Below the pieces are notes generated by a model, which was given only the letters and a program-made list of their open reading frames with translations, ran no database searches and had not been told where the DNA came from. The translations under genes were made by a program, and so were the position numbers. Shown here piece after piece: positions 32,794 to 41,972 of a DNA stretch of 64,000 bases. Source of the stretch: Valencia hispanica (lineage: Eukaryota > Chordata > Actinopteri > Cyprinodontiformes > Valenciidae). The stretch is taken from contig OY747713.1 of the NCBI GenBank assembly GCA_963556495.2, forward strand, positions 44,037,461 to 44,101,460, given 5' to 3'. Each line of letters begins with the position of its first letter. Position 1 is the stretch's first letter.

Positions 32794-33030
32794 ACAACAC
32801 CTCCCGTATTCCAAGCAGACTGTACTAAAAGAGTTGATGTTTAAGGAGGAAGATTTTTTTGACTCCTGAATACACTGATTCCGGTGTCTCAATTTGAACA
32901 GGTAACGTGTGAAATTTTGCCAGTCGTCACTGTGAAAGTAGAACTTTGCTGAACTCTAAATCAAACTCCAAGTGCTCTAAGCCGTTGGTGGATATTCAAT
33001 CCAAAGGTACCGGCAAAGCTACAGTATGAG

Positions 33031-33113
33031 GTCAAGATGGCCGCGCAGTCAAAGGCGCTGCGTTCAGGTAGCAGTCTCCCCTGGAGGGTTGGGTTCAAAT
33101 CCCACTTCTGACA
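33031..33113 (+). pseudogene. tRNA-Leu(CAG)-like, damaged
   Basis: It carries the GCCGCGCAG D-arm lesion. First monomer of the second higher-order block. Confidence 0.8.
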
Positions 33114-33342
33114 ATAAGCCCTAGCTTTTCCCATGCAGACTGCACTAAAATAGTTGCTGTTCAATAAGGAAGATTATCTGACTACAGTGATTCCGGTGTC
33201 TCAATTTGAACAGGTAACATGTAAAATTTTGCCAGTAGTCACTGTGAAAGTAGAACTTTGCTGAACTCTAAATCAAACTCCAAGTGCCCTAAGCCGTTGG
33301 TGGATATTCAATCCAAGGTTACGCGCAAAGCTACAGTATGAG

Positions 33343-33425
33343 GTCAGGATGGCCGAGCGGTCGAATGCGCTGCATTAAGGTCGCAGTCTCCCCTGGATGT
33401 GTGGGTTCAAATCCCACTTCCGACA
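33343..33425 (+). pseudogene. tRNA-Leu(AAG)-like, imperfect
   Basis: CTGCA/CGCAG anticodon stem, D-stem TGC and acceptor A4-C69. Close to the copy at 28591. Confidence 0.7.
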
Positions 33426-33662
33426 ACAACACCTCCCCTATTATAAGCAGACTGTACTAAAAGAGTTGATGTTTAAGGAGGAAGATTTTTTTGACTCCTG
33501 ACTACAGTGATTCCGGTGTCTCAATTTGAACAGGTAACGTGTGAAATTTTGCCAGTCGTCACTGTGAAAGTAGAAGTTTGCTGAACTCTAAATCAAACTC
33601 CAAGTGCTCTAAGCCGTTGGTGGATATTCAATCCAAAGGTACCGGCAAAGCTACAGTATGAG

Positions 33663-33745
33663 GTCAAGATGGCCGAGCAGTCAAAGGCGCTGCGTTAAGG
33701 TCGCAGTCTCCCCTGGAGGCGTGGGTTCAAATCCCACTTCTGACA
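33663..33745 (+). pseudogene. tRNA-Leu(AAG)-like, imperfect
   Basis: A5-C68 and D-loop AG; equivalent of 30815. Confidence 0.65.
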
Positions 33746-33982
33746 ACAACACCTCCTCTATTCCAAGCCGACTGTACTAAAAGAGTTGATGTTAAAGGAG
33801 GAAGATTTTTTTGACTCCTGACTACAGTGATTCCGGTGTCTCAATTTGAACAGGTAACGTGTGAAATTTTGCCAGTCGTCACTGTGAAAGTAGAAGTTTG
33901 CTGAACTCTAAATCAAACTCCAAGTGCTCTAAGCCGTTGGTGGATATTCAATCCAAAGGTACCGGCAAAGCTACAGTATGAG

Positions 33983-34065
33983 GTCAAGATGGCCGAGCAG
34001 TCAAAGGCGCTGCGTTCAGGTAGCAGTCTCCCCTGGAGGGTTGGGTTCAAATCCCACTTCTGACA
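33983..34065 (+). pseudogene. tRNA-Leu(CAG)-like, damaged
   Basis: Damaged class; equivalent of 31135 but with A14 kept. Confidence 0.8.
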
Positions 34066-34294
34066 ATAAGCCCTAGCTTTTCCCATGCAGACTGCATTAA
34101 AATAGTTGCTGTTCAATAAGGAAGATCATCTGACTACAGTGATTCCGGTGTCTCAAATTGAACAGGTAACATGTGAAATCTTGCCAGTAGTCACTGTGAA
34201 AGTAGAACTTTGCTGAACTCTAAATCAAACTTCAAGTGCTCTAAGCCGTTGGTGGATATTCAATCCGAAGTTACCCGCAAAGCTACAGTATGAG

Positions 34295-34377
34295 GTCAGG
34301 ATGGCCGAGCGGTCGAAGGCGCTGCGTTGAGGTCGCAGTCTCCCCTGGAGGCGTGGGTTCAAATCCCACTTCTGAGA
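34295..34377 (+). tRNA. tRNA-Leu-like with GAG anticodon, terminal G1-G72 mismatch
   Basis: Same sequence as 31447, exactly 2848 bp downstream of it. Confidence 0.6.
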
Positions 34378-34614
34378 ACAACACCTCCCCTATTCCAAGC
34401 AGACTGTACTAAAAGAGTTGATGTTTAAGGAGGAAGATTTTTTTGACTCCTGACTACAGTGATTCCGGTGTCTCAATTTGAACAGGTAACATGTGAAATT
34501 TTGCCAGTCGTCACTGTAAAAGTAGAACTTTGCTGAACTCTAAATCAAACTCCAAGTGCTCTAAGCCGTTGGTGGATATTCCATCCAAAGTTACCAGCAA
34601 AGCTACAGTATGAG

Positions 34615-34697
34615 GTCAAGATGGCCGAGCAGTCAAAGGCGCTGCGTTAAGGTCGCAGTCTCCCCTGGAGGCGTGGGTTCAAATCCCACTTCTGACA
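34615..34697 (+). pseudogene. tRNA-Leu(AAG)-like, imperfect
   Basis: A5-C68 and D-loop AG; equivalent of 31767. Confidence 0.65.
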
Positions 34698-34934
34698 ACA
34701 ACACCTCCTCTATTCCAAGCCGACTGTACTAAAAGAGTTGATGTTAAAGGAGGAAGATTTTTTTGACTCCTGACTACAGTGATTCCGGTGTCTCAATTTG
34801 AACAGGTAACGTGTGAAATTTTGCCAGTCGTCACTGTGAAAGTAGAAGTTTGCTGAACTCTAAATCAAACTCCAAGTGCTCTAAGCCGTTGGTGGATATT
34901 CAATCCAAAGGTACCGGCAAAGCTGCAGTATGAG

Positions 34935-35017
34935 GTCAAGATGGCCGAGCAGTCAAAGGCGCTGCGTTCAGGTAGCAGTCTCCCCTGGAGGGTTGGGTTC
35001 AAATCCCACTTCTGACA
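34935..35017 (+). pseudogene. tRNA-Leu(CAG)-like, damaged
   Basis: Equivalent of 32087. Confidence 0.8.
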
Positions 35018-35246
35018 ATAAGCCCTAGCTTTTCCCATGCAGACTGCATTAAAATAGTTGCTGTTCAATTAGGAAGATTATCTGACTACAGTGATTCCGG
35101 TGTCTCAATTTGAACAGGTAACATGTGAAATTTTGCCAGTCGTCACTGTGAAAGTAGAACTTTGGTGAACTCTAAATCAAACTCCAAGTGCTCTAAGCCG
35201 TTGGTGGAAATTCAATCCAAAGGTACCGGCAAAGCTGCAGTATGAG

Positions 35247-35329
35247 GTCAAGATGGCCGAGCAGTCAAAGGCGCTGCGTTCAGGTAGCAGTCTCCCCTGG
35301 AGGGTTGGGTTCAAATCCCACTTCTGACA
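35247..35329 (+). pseudogene. tRNA-Leu(CAG)-like, damaged
   Basis: Equivalent of 32399, without its CTACG change. Confidence 0.8.
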
Positions 35330-35558
35330 ATAAGCCCTAGCTTTTCCCATGCAGACTGCATTAAAATAGTTGCTGTTCAATAAGGAAGATTATCTGACTA
35401 CAGTGATTCCGGTGTCTCAAATTGAACAGGTAACATGTGAAATCTTGCCAGTAGTCACTGTGAAAGTAGAACTTTGCTGAACTCTAAATCAAACTCCAAG
35501 TGCTCTAAGCTGTTGGTGGATATTCAATCCGAAGTTACCCGCAAAGCTACAGTATGAG

Positions 35559-35641
35559 GTCAGGATGGCCGAGCGGTCAAAGGCGCTGCGTTAAAGTCGC
35601 AGTCTCCCCTGGAGGCGTGGGTTCAAATCCCACTTCTGACA
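35559..35641 (+). tRNA. tRNA-Leu body with AAA (Phe) anticodon, otherwise intact
   Basis: The loop is TTAAAGT, so positions 34-36 read AAA instead of AAG. Acceptor, D, anticodon, variable and T arms all pair, and A73 is present. It is the equivalent of 32711 and 38413, which have AAG, so a single G36-to-A change explains it. Confidence 0.7.
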
Positions 35642-35878
35642 ACAACACCTCCCGTATTCCAAGCAGACTGTACTAAAAGAGTTGATGTTTAAGGAGGAAG
35701 ATTTTTTTGACTCCTGAATACACTGATTCCGGTGTCTCAATTTGAACAGGTAACGTGTGAAATTTTGCCAGTCGTCACTGTGAAAGTAGAACTTTGCTGA
35801 ACTCTAAATCAAACTCCAAGTGCTCTAAGCCGTTGGTGGATATTCAATCCAAAGGTACCGGCAAAGCTACAGTATGAG

Positions 35879-35961
35879 GTCAAGATGGCCGAGCAGTCAA
35901 AGGCGCTGCGTTCAGGTAGCAGTCTCCCCTGGAGGGTTCGTTTCAAATCCCACTTCCGACA
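35879..35961 (+). pseudogene. tRNA-Leu(CAG)-like, damaged
   Basis: T-arm lesion as at 30183. First monomer of the third higher-order block. Confidence 0.8.
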
Positions 35962-36190
35962 ATAAGCCCTAGCTTTTCCCATGCAGACTGCACTAAAATA
36001 GTTGCTGTTCAATAAGGAAGATTATCTGACTACAGTGATTCCGGTGTCTCAATTTGAACAGGTAACATGTAAAATTTTGCCAGTAGTCACTGTGAAAGTA
36101 GAACTTTGCTGAACTCTAAATCAAACTCCAAGTGCCCTAAGCCGTTGGTGGATATTCAATCCAAGGTAACCCGCAAAGCTACAGTATGAG

Positions 36191-36273
36191 GTCAGGATGG
36201 CCGAGCGGTCAAAGGCGCTGCGTTAAGGTCGCAGTCTCCCCTGGAGGCGTGGGTTCAAATCCCACTTCTGACA
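36191..36273 (+). tRNA. tRNA-Leu(AAG), structurally intact
   Basis: Equivalent of 30495; all stems pair. Confidence 0.8.
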
Positions 36274-36510
36274 ACAACACCTCCTCTATTCCAAGCCGAC
36301 TGTACTAAAAGAGTTGATGTTAAAGGAGGAAGATTTTTTTGACTCCTGACTACAGTGATTCCGGTGTCTAAATTTGAACAGGTAACGTGTGAAATTTTGC
36401 CAGTCGTCACTGTGAAAGTAGAAGTTTGCTGAACTCTAAATCAAACTCCAAGTGCTCTAAGCCGTTGGTGGATATTCAATCCAAAGGTACCGGCAAAGCT
36501 ACAGTATGAG

Positions 36511-36593
36511 GTCAAGATGGCCGAGCAGTCAAAGGCGCTGCGTTCAGGTAGCAGTCTCCCCTGGAGGGTTGGGTTCAAATCCCACTTCTGACA
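36511..36593 (+). pseudogene. tRNA-Leu(CAG)-like, damaged
   Basis: Equivalent of 33983. The AAG monomer expected before it is absent from this block. Confidence 0.8.
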
Positions 36594-36822
36594 ATAAGCC
36601 CTAGCTTTTCCCATGCAGACTGCATTAAAATAGTTGCTGTTCAATAAGGAAGATCATCTGACTACAGTGATTCCGGTGTCTCAAATTGAACAGGTAACAT
36701 GTGAAATCTTGCCAGTAGTCACTGTGAAAGTAGAACTTTGCTGAACTCTAAATCAAACTTCAAGTGCTCTAAGCCGTTGGTGGATATTCAATCCGAAGTT
36801 ACCCGCAAAGCTACAGTATGAG

Positions 36823-36905
36823 GTCAGGATGGCCGAGCGGTCGAAGGCGCTGCGTTGAGGTCGCAGTCTCCCCTGGAGGCGTGGGTTCAAATCCCACTTC
36901 TGAGA
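36823..36905 (+). tRNA. tRNA-Leu-like with GAG anticodon, terminal G1-G72 mismatch
   Basis: Third GAG copy, with the same acceptor lesion as 31447 and 34295. Confidence 0.6.
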
Positions 36906-37142
36906 ACAACACCTCCCCTATTATAAGCAGACTGTACTAAAAGAGTTGATGTTTAAGAAGGAGGATTTTTTTGACTCCTGACTACAGTGATTCCGGTGTC
37001 TCAATTTGAACAGGTAACATGTGAAATTTTGCCAGTCGTCACTGTGAAAGTAGAACTTTGCTGAACTCTAAATCAAACTCCAAGTGCTCTAAGCCGTTGG
37101 TGGATATTCAATCCAAAGGTACCGGCAAAGCTACAGTATGAG

Positions 37143-37225
37143 GTCAAGATGGCCGAGCAGTCAAAGGCGCTGCGTTTAGGTAGCAGTCTCCCCTGGAGGC
37201 GTGGGTTCGAATCCCACTTCTGACA
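37143..37225 (+). tRNA. tRNA-Leu-like with TAG anticodon, chimeric monomer
   Basis: Loop TTTAGGT gives anticodon TAG. The 5' half is of the array 1 damaged class (GTCAAGA, D-loop AG, G31-A39). The 3' half (GTGGG TTCGAAT CCCAC) and the downstream spacer with CCTTGCCTTTTCCAAG are of the array 2 type, including the TTTT 13 nt after the gene. Confidence 0.6.
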
Positions 37226-37460
37226 ACAACCCCTTGCCTTTTCCAAGCAGACTGTAGTAAAAGAGTTGATGTTTAAGGAGGAAGATCTTTTGACTCCTGA
37301 CTACAGTGATTCCGGTGTTTCAATTTGAACAGGTAACAAGTTAATTTTGCCAGTAGTCACTGTGAAAGTAGAACTTTGCTGAATTCTAAATCAAACTCCA
37401 AGTGCTCTAAGCCATTGGTGGATATTCCATCCAAAGTTACCGGCAAAGCTACAGTATGAG

Positions 37461-37543
37461 GTCAAGATGGCCGAGCAGTCAAAGGCGCTGCGTTAAGGTC
37501 GCAGTCTCCCCTGGAGGCGTGGGTTCAAATCCCACTTCTGACA
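37461..37543 (+). pseudogene. tRNA-Leu(AAG)-like, imperfect
   Basis: A5-C68 and D-loop AG. The upstream spacer is of array 2 type (AAGCCATTGG). Confidence 0.65.
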
Positions 37544-37780
37544 ACAACACCTCCTCTATTCCAAGCCGACTGTACTAAAAGAGTTGATGTTAAAGGAGGA
37601 AGATTTTTTTGACTCCTGACTACCGTGATTCCGGTGTCTCAATTTGAACAGGTAACGTGTGAAATTTTGCCAGTCGTCACTGTGAAAGTAGAAGTTTGCT
37701 GAACTCTAAATCAAACTCCAAGTGCTCTAAGCCGTTGGTGGATATTCAATCCAAAGGTACCGGCAAAGCTACAGTATGAG

Positions 37781-37863
37781 GTCAAGATGGCCGAGCAGTC
37801 AAAGGCGCTGCGTTCAGGTAGCAGTCTCCCCTGGAGGGTTGGGTTCAAATCCCACTTCTGACA
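37781..37863 (+). pseudogene. tRNA-Leu(CAG)-like, damaged
   Basis: Equivalent of 34935. Confidence 0.8.
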
Positions 37864-38100
37864 ATAAGCCCTAGCTTTTCCCATGCAGACTGCATTAAAA
37901 TAGTTGCTGTTCAATAAGGAAGATTATTTTGACTCCTGACTACAGTGATTCCGGTGTCTCAATTTGAACAGGTAACATGTGAAATTTTGCCAGTCGTCAC
38001 TGTGAAAGTAGAACTTTGGTGAACTCTAAATCAAACTCCAAGTGCTCTAAGCCGTTGGTGGAAATTCAATCCAAAGGTACCGGCAAAGCTGCAGTATGAG

Positions 38101-38183
38101 GTCAAGATGGCCGAGCAGTCAAAGGCGCTGCGTTCAGGTAGCAGTCTCCCCTGGAGGGTTGGGTTCAAATCCCACTTCTGACA
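38101..38183 (+). pseudogene. tRNA-Leu(CAG)-like, damaged
   Basis: Equivalent of 35247. Confidence 0.8.
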
Positions 38184-38412
38184 ATAAGCCCTAGCTTTTC
38201 CCATGCAGACTGCATTAAAATAGTTGCTGTTCAATAAGGAAGATTATCTGACTACAGTGATTCCGGTGTCTCAAATTGAACAGGTAACATGTGAAATCTT
38301 GCCAGTAGTCACTGTGAAAGTAGAACTTTGCTGAACTCTAAATCAAACTCCAAGTGCTCTAAGCTGTTGGTGGATATTCAATCCGAAGTTACCCGCAAAG
38401 CTACAGTATGAG

Positions 38413-38495
38413 GTCAGGATGGCCGAGCGGTCAAAGGCGCTGCGTTAAGGTCGCAGTCTCCCCTGGAGGCGTGGGTTCAAATCCCACTTCTGACA
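38413..38495 (+). tRNA. tRNA-Leu(AAG), structurally intact
   Basis: Equivalent of 32711, and of the AAA variant at 35559. Confidence 0.8.
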
Positions 38496-38732
38496 ACAAC
38501 ACCTCCCGTATTCCAAGCAGACTGTACTAAAAGAGTTGATGTTTAAGGAGGAAGATTTTTTTGACTCCTGAATACACTGATTCCGGTGTCTCAATTTGAA
38601 CAGGTAACGTGTGAAATTTTGCCAGTCGTCACTGTGAAAGTAGAACTTTGCTGAACTCTAAATCAAACTCCAAGTGCTCTAAGCCGTTGGTGGATATTCA
38701 ATCCAAAGGTACCGGCAAAGCTACAGTATGAG

Positions 38733-38815
38733 GTCAAGATGGCCGAGCAGTCAAAGGCGCTGCGTTCAGGTAGCAGTCTCCCCTGGAAGGTTCGTTTCAA
38801 ATCCCACTTCCGACA
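38733..38815 (+). pseudogene. tRNA-Leu(CAG)-like, damaged
   Basis: T-arm lesion as at 30183, plus a variable-arm change (CTGGAAGG). First monomer of the fourth block. Confidence 0.8.
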
Positions 38816-39045
38816 ATAAGCCCTAGCTTTTCCCATGCAGACTGCACTAAAATAGTTGCTGTTCAATAAGGAAGATTATCTGACTACAGTGATTCCGGTG
38901 TCTCAATTTGAACAGGTAACATGTAAAATTTTGCCAGTAGTCACTGTGAAAGTAGAACTTTGCTGAACTCTAAATCAAACTCCAAGTGCCCTAAGCCGTT
39001 GGTGGATATTCAATCCAAGGTTACCCCTCAAAGCTACAGTATGAG

Positions 39046-39128
39046 GTCAGGATGGCCGAGCGGTCAAAGGCGCTGCGTTAAGGTCGCAGTCTCCCCTGGA
39101 GGCGTGGGTTCAAATCCCACTTCTGACA
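39046..39128 (+). tRNA. tRNA-Leu(AAG), structurally intact
   Basis: Equivalent of 30495; all stems pair. Confidence 0.8.
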
Positions 39129-39365
39129 ACAACACCTCCCCTATTCCAAGCCGACTGTACTAAAAGAGTTGATGTTAAAGGAGGAAGATTTTTTTGACTC
39201 CTGACTACAGTGATTCCGGTGTCTCAATTTGAACAGGTAACGTGTGAAATTTTGCCAGTCGTCACTGTGAAAGTAGAAGTTTGCTGAACTCTAAATCAAA
39301 CTCCAAGTGCTCTAAGCCGTTGGTGGATATTCAATCCAAAGGTACCGGCAAAGCTACAGTATGAG

Positions 39366-39448
39366 GTCAAGATGGCCGAGCAGTCAAAGGCGCTGCGTTA
39401 AGGTCGCAGTCTCCCCTGGAGGCGTGGGTTCAAATCCCACTTCTGACA
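39366..39448 (+). pseudogene. tRNA-Leu(AAG)-like, imperfect
   Basis: A5-C68 and D-loop AG; equivalent of 30815. Confidence 0.65.
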
Positions 39449-39685
39449 ACAACACCTCCTCTATTCCAAGCCGACTGTACTAAAAGAGTTGATGTTAAAG
39501 GAGGAAGATTTTTTTGACTCCTGACTACAGTGATTCCGGTGTCTAAATTTGAACAGGTAACGTGTGAAATTTTGCCAGTCGTCACTGTGAAAGTAGAAGT
39601 TTGCTGAACTCTAAATCAAACTCCAAGTGCTCTAAGCCGTTGGTGGATATTCAATCCAAAGGTACCGGCAAAGCTACAGTATGAG

Positions 39686-39768
39686 GTCAAGATGGCCGCG
39701 CAGTCAAAGGCGCTGCGTTCAGGTAGCAGTCCCCCCTGGAGGGTTGGGTTCAAATCCCACTTCTGACA
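39686..39768 (+). pseudogene. tRNA-Leu(CAG)-like, damaged
   Basis: GCCGCGCAG D-arm lesion; equivalent of 31135. Confidence 0.8.
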
Positions 39769-39997
39769 ATAAGCCCTAGCTTTTCCCATGCAGACTGCAT
39801 TAAAATAGTTGCTGTTCAATAAGGAAGATCATCTGACTACAGTGATTCCGGTGTCTCAAATTGAACAGGTAACATGTGAAATCTTGCCAGTAGTCACTGT
39901 GAAAGTAGAACTTTGCTGAACTCTAAATCAAACTCCAAGTGCTCTAAGCCGTTGGTGGATATTCAATCCAAAGGTACCGGCAAAGCTACAGTTTGAG

Positions 39998-40080
39998 GTC
40001 AAGATGGCCGAGCAGTCAAAGGCGCTGCGTTAAGGTCGCAGTCTCCCCTGGAGGCGTGGGTTCAAATCCCACTTCTGACA
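39998..40080 (+). pseudogene. tRNA-Leu(AAG)-like, last monomer of array 1
   Basis: A5-C68 and D-loop AG. Its downstream spacer switches to array 2 type from about 40140 (GATCTTTTGACTCC, AACAAGTTAATTTTG), marking the junction between the arrays. Confidence 0.65.
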
Positions 40081-40396
40081 ACAACCCCTCCTCTATTCCA
40101 AGCCGACTGTACTAAAAGAGTTGATGTTTAAGGAGGAAGATCTTTTGACTCCTGACTACAGTGATTCCGGTGTTTCAATTTGAACAGGTAACAAGTTAAT
40201 TTTGCCAGTAGTCACTGTGAAAGTAGAACTTTGCTGAATTCTAAATCAAACTCCAAGTGCTCTAAGCCATTGGTGGATTTTCAATCCAAAGGTACCTGCA
40301 AAGCTACAGTATGAGGTCAGGATGGCAGAGCGGTCAAAGGCGTTGCGTTCAGGTCGCCGTCTCCCCTTGAGGCGTGGTTTCAACCCACTTCTGACA

Positions 40397-40985
40397 TCCT
40401 TGTATGATTTCAATGAGGTGATACACAAACACACTGTGCTTTATGGGATCATATTTTGGCAAGAAGATGTTTGCAAAGTTTCCGCTTGCTTGGTTAAAGG
40501 CAGAACAAGAGTCTCTGGTCAGATAAGCCAACATCCGTCAGAGATGTCAGAGACCTCGCTAGGTGTAATGGCAGTGGTTTACTCTAGAATTTGCTTAAGT
40601 AAGCACTATAGTGCCTGAACACACCATAAACAGGATGTGTTTTGTGAAAAGGCATTACATGCTTCTCTTTATCTTGGATGCATGTCCCTTTTCAAAGTCC
40701 TCAAATGTTTACCATTGAACTTTGTAGATGTATGCCGATATTATATGTTTTATACAAAGCTTGTATCACTGCTATATGTAAATAGGGACCACAGAAATCC
40801 ACAGAATACCTACTGGCGGTATAAAACAAATACATACTGTAGGTTTAAACTGGAGCAAAATGTGGTCCATTTTCCAGGTTGTTACAAGCTAAACTGTCGA
40901 AAAAGTCCATGTCAAATTCACATGTGCTCTTCACGCTTCCGTAGGTACAGTTTGCAGAAGTGCCTGCATCACATATCCATGAGAC
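40397..40985 (+). repeat. 589-bp block specific to array 2 (first of 24 copies)
   Basis: The block starts directly after the last base of the broken tRNA copy (TCCTTGTATGATTTC) and ends directly before the first base of the CAG tRNA (CATATCCATGAGAC). It recurs in every unit with few differences. It contains the 12-bp perfect palindrome GCACTATAGTGC (40603-40614), lost in A and B type units (GTAC instead of GTGC). A plus-strand open frame of about 116 codons before the tRNA, and a 77-codon minus-strand frame, are present in nearly all copies but show no recognisable domain. Confidence 0.85.
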
Positions 40986-41068
40986 GTCAGGATGGCCGAG
41001 CGGTCGAAGGCGCTGCGTTCAGGTCGCAGTCTCCCATGGAGGCGTGGGTTCGAATCCCACTTCTGACA
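40986..41068 (+). tRNA. tRNA-Leu(CAG), array 2 copy 1
   Basis: This 83-nt class II tRNA decodes CUG. Acceptor GTCAGGA/TTCTGAC has a G6-U67 wobble. The A box is TGGCCGAGCGG and the D stem GCC/GGC. Anticodon stem CTGCG/CGCAG encloses TTCAGGT with CAG at 34-36. A 14-nt variable arm follows, then T stem GTGGG/CCCAC around TTCGAAT (B box GGTTCGAATCC), with A73. This is very close to vertebrate tRNA-Leu(CAG). A TTTT terminator lies 13 nt downstream (41082-41085). CCA is not encoded, as expected in a eukaryote. This copy has one variable-arm-loop change (CCCATGG). Confidence 0.93.
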
Positions 41069-41081
41069 ACAACCCCTTGCC

Positions 41082-41085
41082 TTTT
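41082..41085 (+). terminator. RNA polymerase III terminator of array 2 tRNA genes (first copy)
   Basis: TTTT in TTGCCTTTTCCAAG, 13 nt after the tRNA 3' end. It is repeated after all 24 CAG genes in array 2. Confidence 0.8.
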
Positions 41086-41972
41086 CCAAGCAGACTGTAC
41101 TAAAAGAGTTGATGTTTAAGGAGGAAGATCTTTTGACTCCTGACTACAGTGATTCCGGTGTTCAATTTGAACAGGTAACAAGATAATTTTGCCAGTAGTC
41201 ACTGTGAAAGTAGAACTTTGCTGAATTCTAAATCAAACTATAATTGCTCTAAGCCATTGGTGGATATTTAATCCAAAGGTACCTGCAAAGCTACAGTATG
41301 AGGTCAGGATGGCCGAGCAGTCAAAGGCGCTGCATTCAGGTCGCCGTCTCCCCTTGATGCGTGGTTTCAACCCACTTCTGACATCGATGTATGATTTCAA
41401 TGAGGTGATACACAAACACACTGTGCTTTATGGGATCATATTTTGGCAAGAAGATGTTTGCAAAGTTTCCGCTTGCTTGGTTAAAGGCAGAACACGAGTC
41501 TCTGGTCAGATAAGCCAACATCCGTCAGAGATGTCAGAGACCTCGCTAGGTGTAATGGCAGTGGTTGACTCTAGAATTTGCTTAAGTAAGCACTATAGTG
41601 CCTGAACACACCATAAACAGGATGTGTTTTGTGAAAAGGCATTACATGCTTCTCTTTATCTTGGATGCATGTCCCTTTTCAACGTCCTCAAATGTTTACC
41701 ATTGAACTTTGTAGATGTATGCCGATATTATATGTTTTATACAAAGCTTGTATCACTGCTATACGTAAATAGGGACCACAGAAGTGCACAGAATACCTAT
41801 TGGCGGTATAAAACAAATACATACTGTAGGTATAAACTGGAGCAAAATGTGGTCCATTTTCCAGGTTGTTACAAGCTAAACTGTCGAAAAAGTCCATGTC
41901 AAATTCACATGTGCTCTTCACGCTTCCGTAGGTACAGTTTGCAGAAGTGCCTGCATCACATATCCATGAGAC

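Larger units (their letters stand above)
26953..40315 (+). repeat. tRNA-Leu satellite array 1: 42 monomers of 312-320 bp with a 2848-bp higher-order period
   Basis: Forty-two head-to-tail monomers each carry one 83-nt tRNA-Leu-like sequence. Constant spacer phrases are CTCTAAGCCGTTGGTGG, GATTCCGGTGTCTCAA and TTTTGCCAGTCGTCACTGTG. Monomers with the CAG-type tRNA are about 312 bp and the others about 320 bp. A nine-monomer pattern recurs: CAG, AAG, AAG, CAG, GAG, AAG, CAG, CAG, AAG. Blocks starting at 30183, 33031, 35879 and 38733 are offset by 2848, 2848 and 2854 bp. In the third block one AAG monomer is lost and a TAG monomer (37143) gained. The fourth is cut short by array 2. Left of 30183 the order is irregular. 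The array continues into the gap. Confidence 0.95.

Noticed and set aside
27264..39819. 67-codon minus-strand frames (MNSNYFNAVCMGKARAY) repeated in array 1
   Set aside because: They are antisense translations of damaged tRNA-Leu copies plus spacer.
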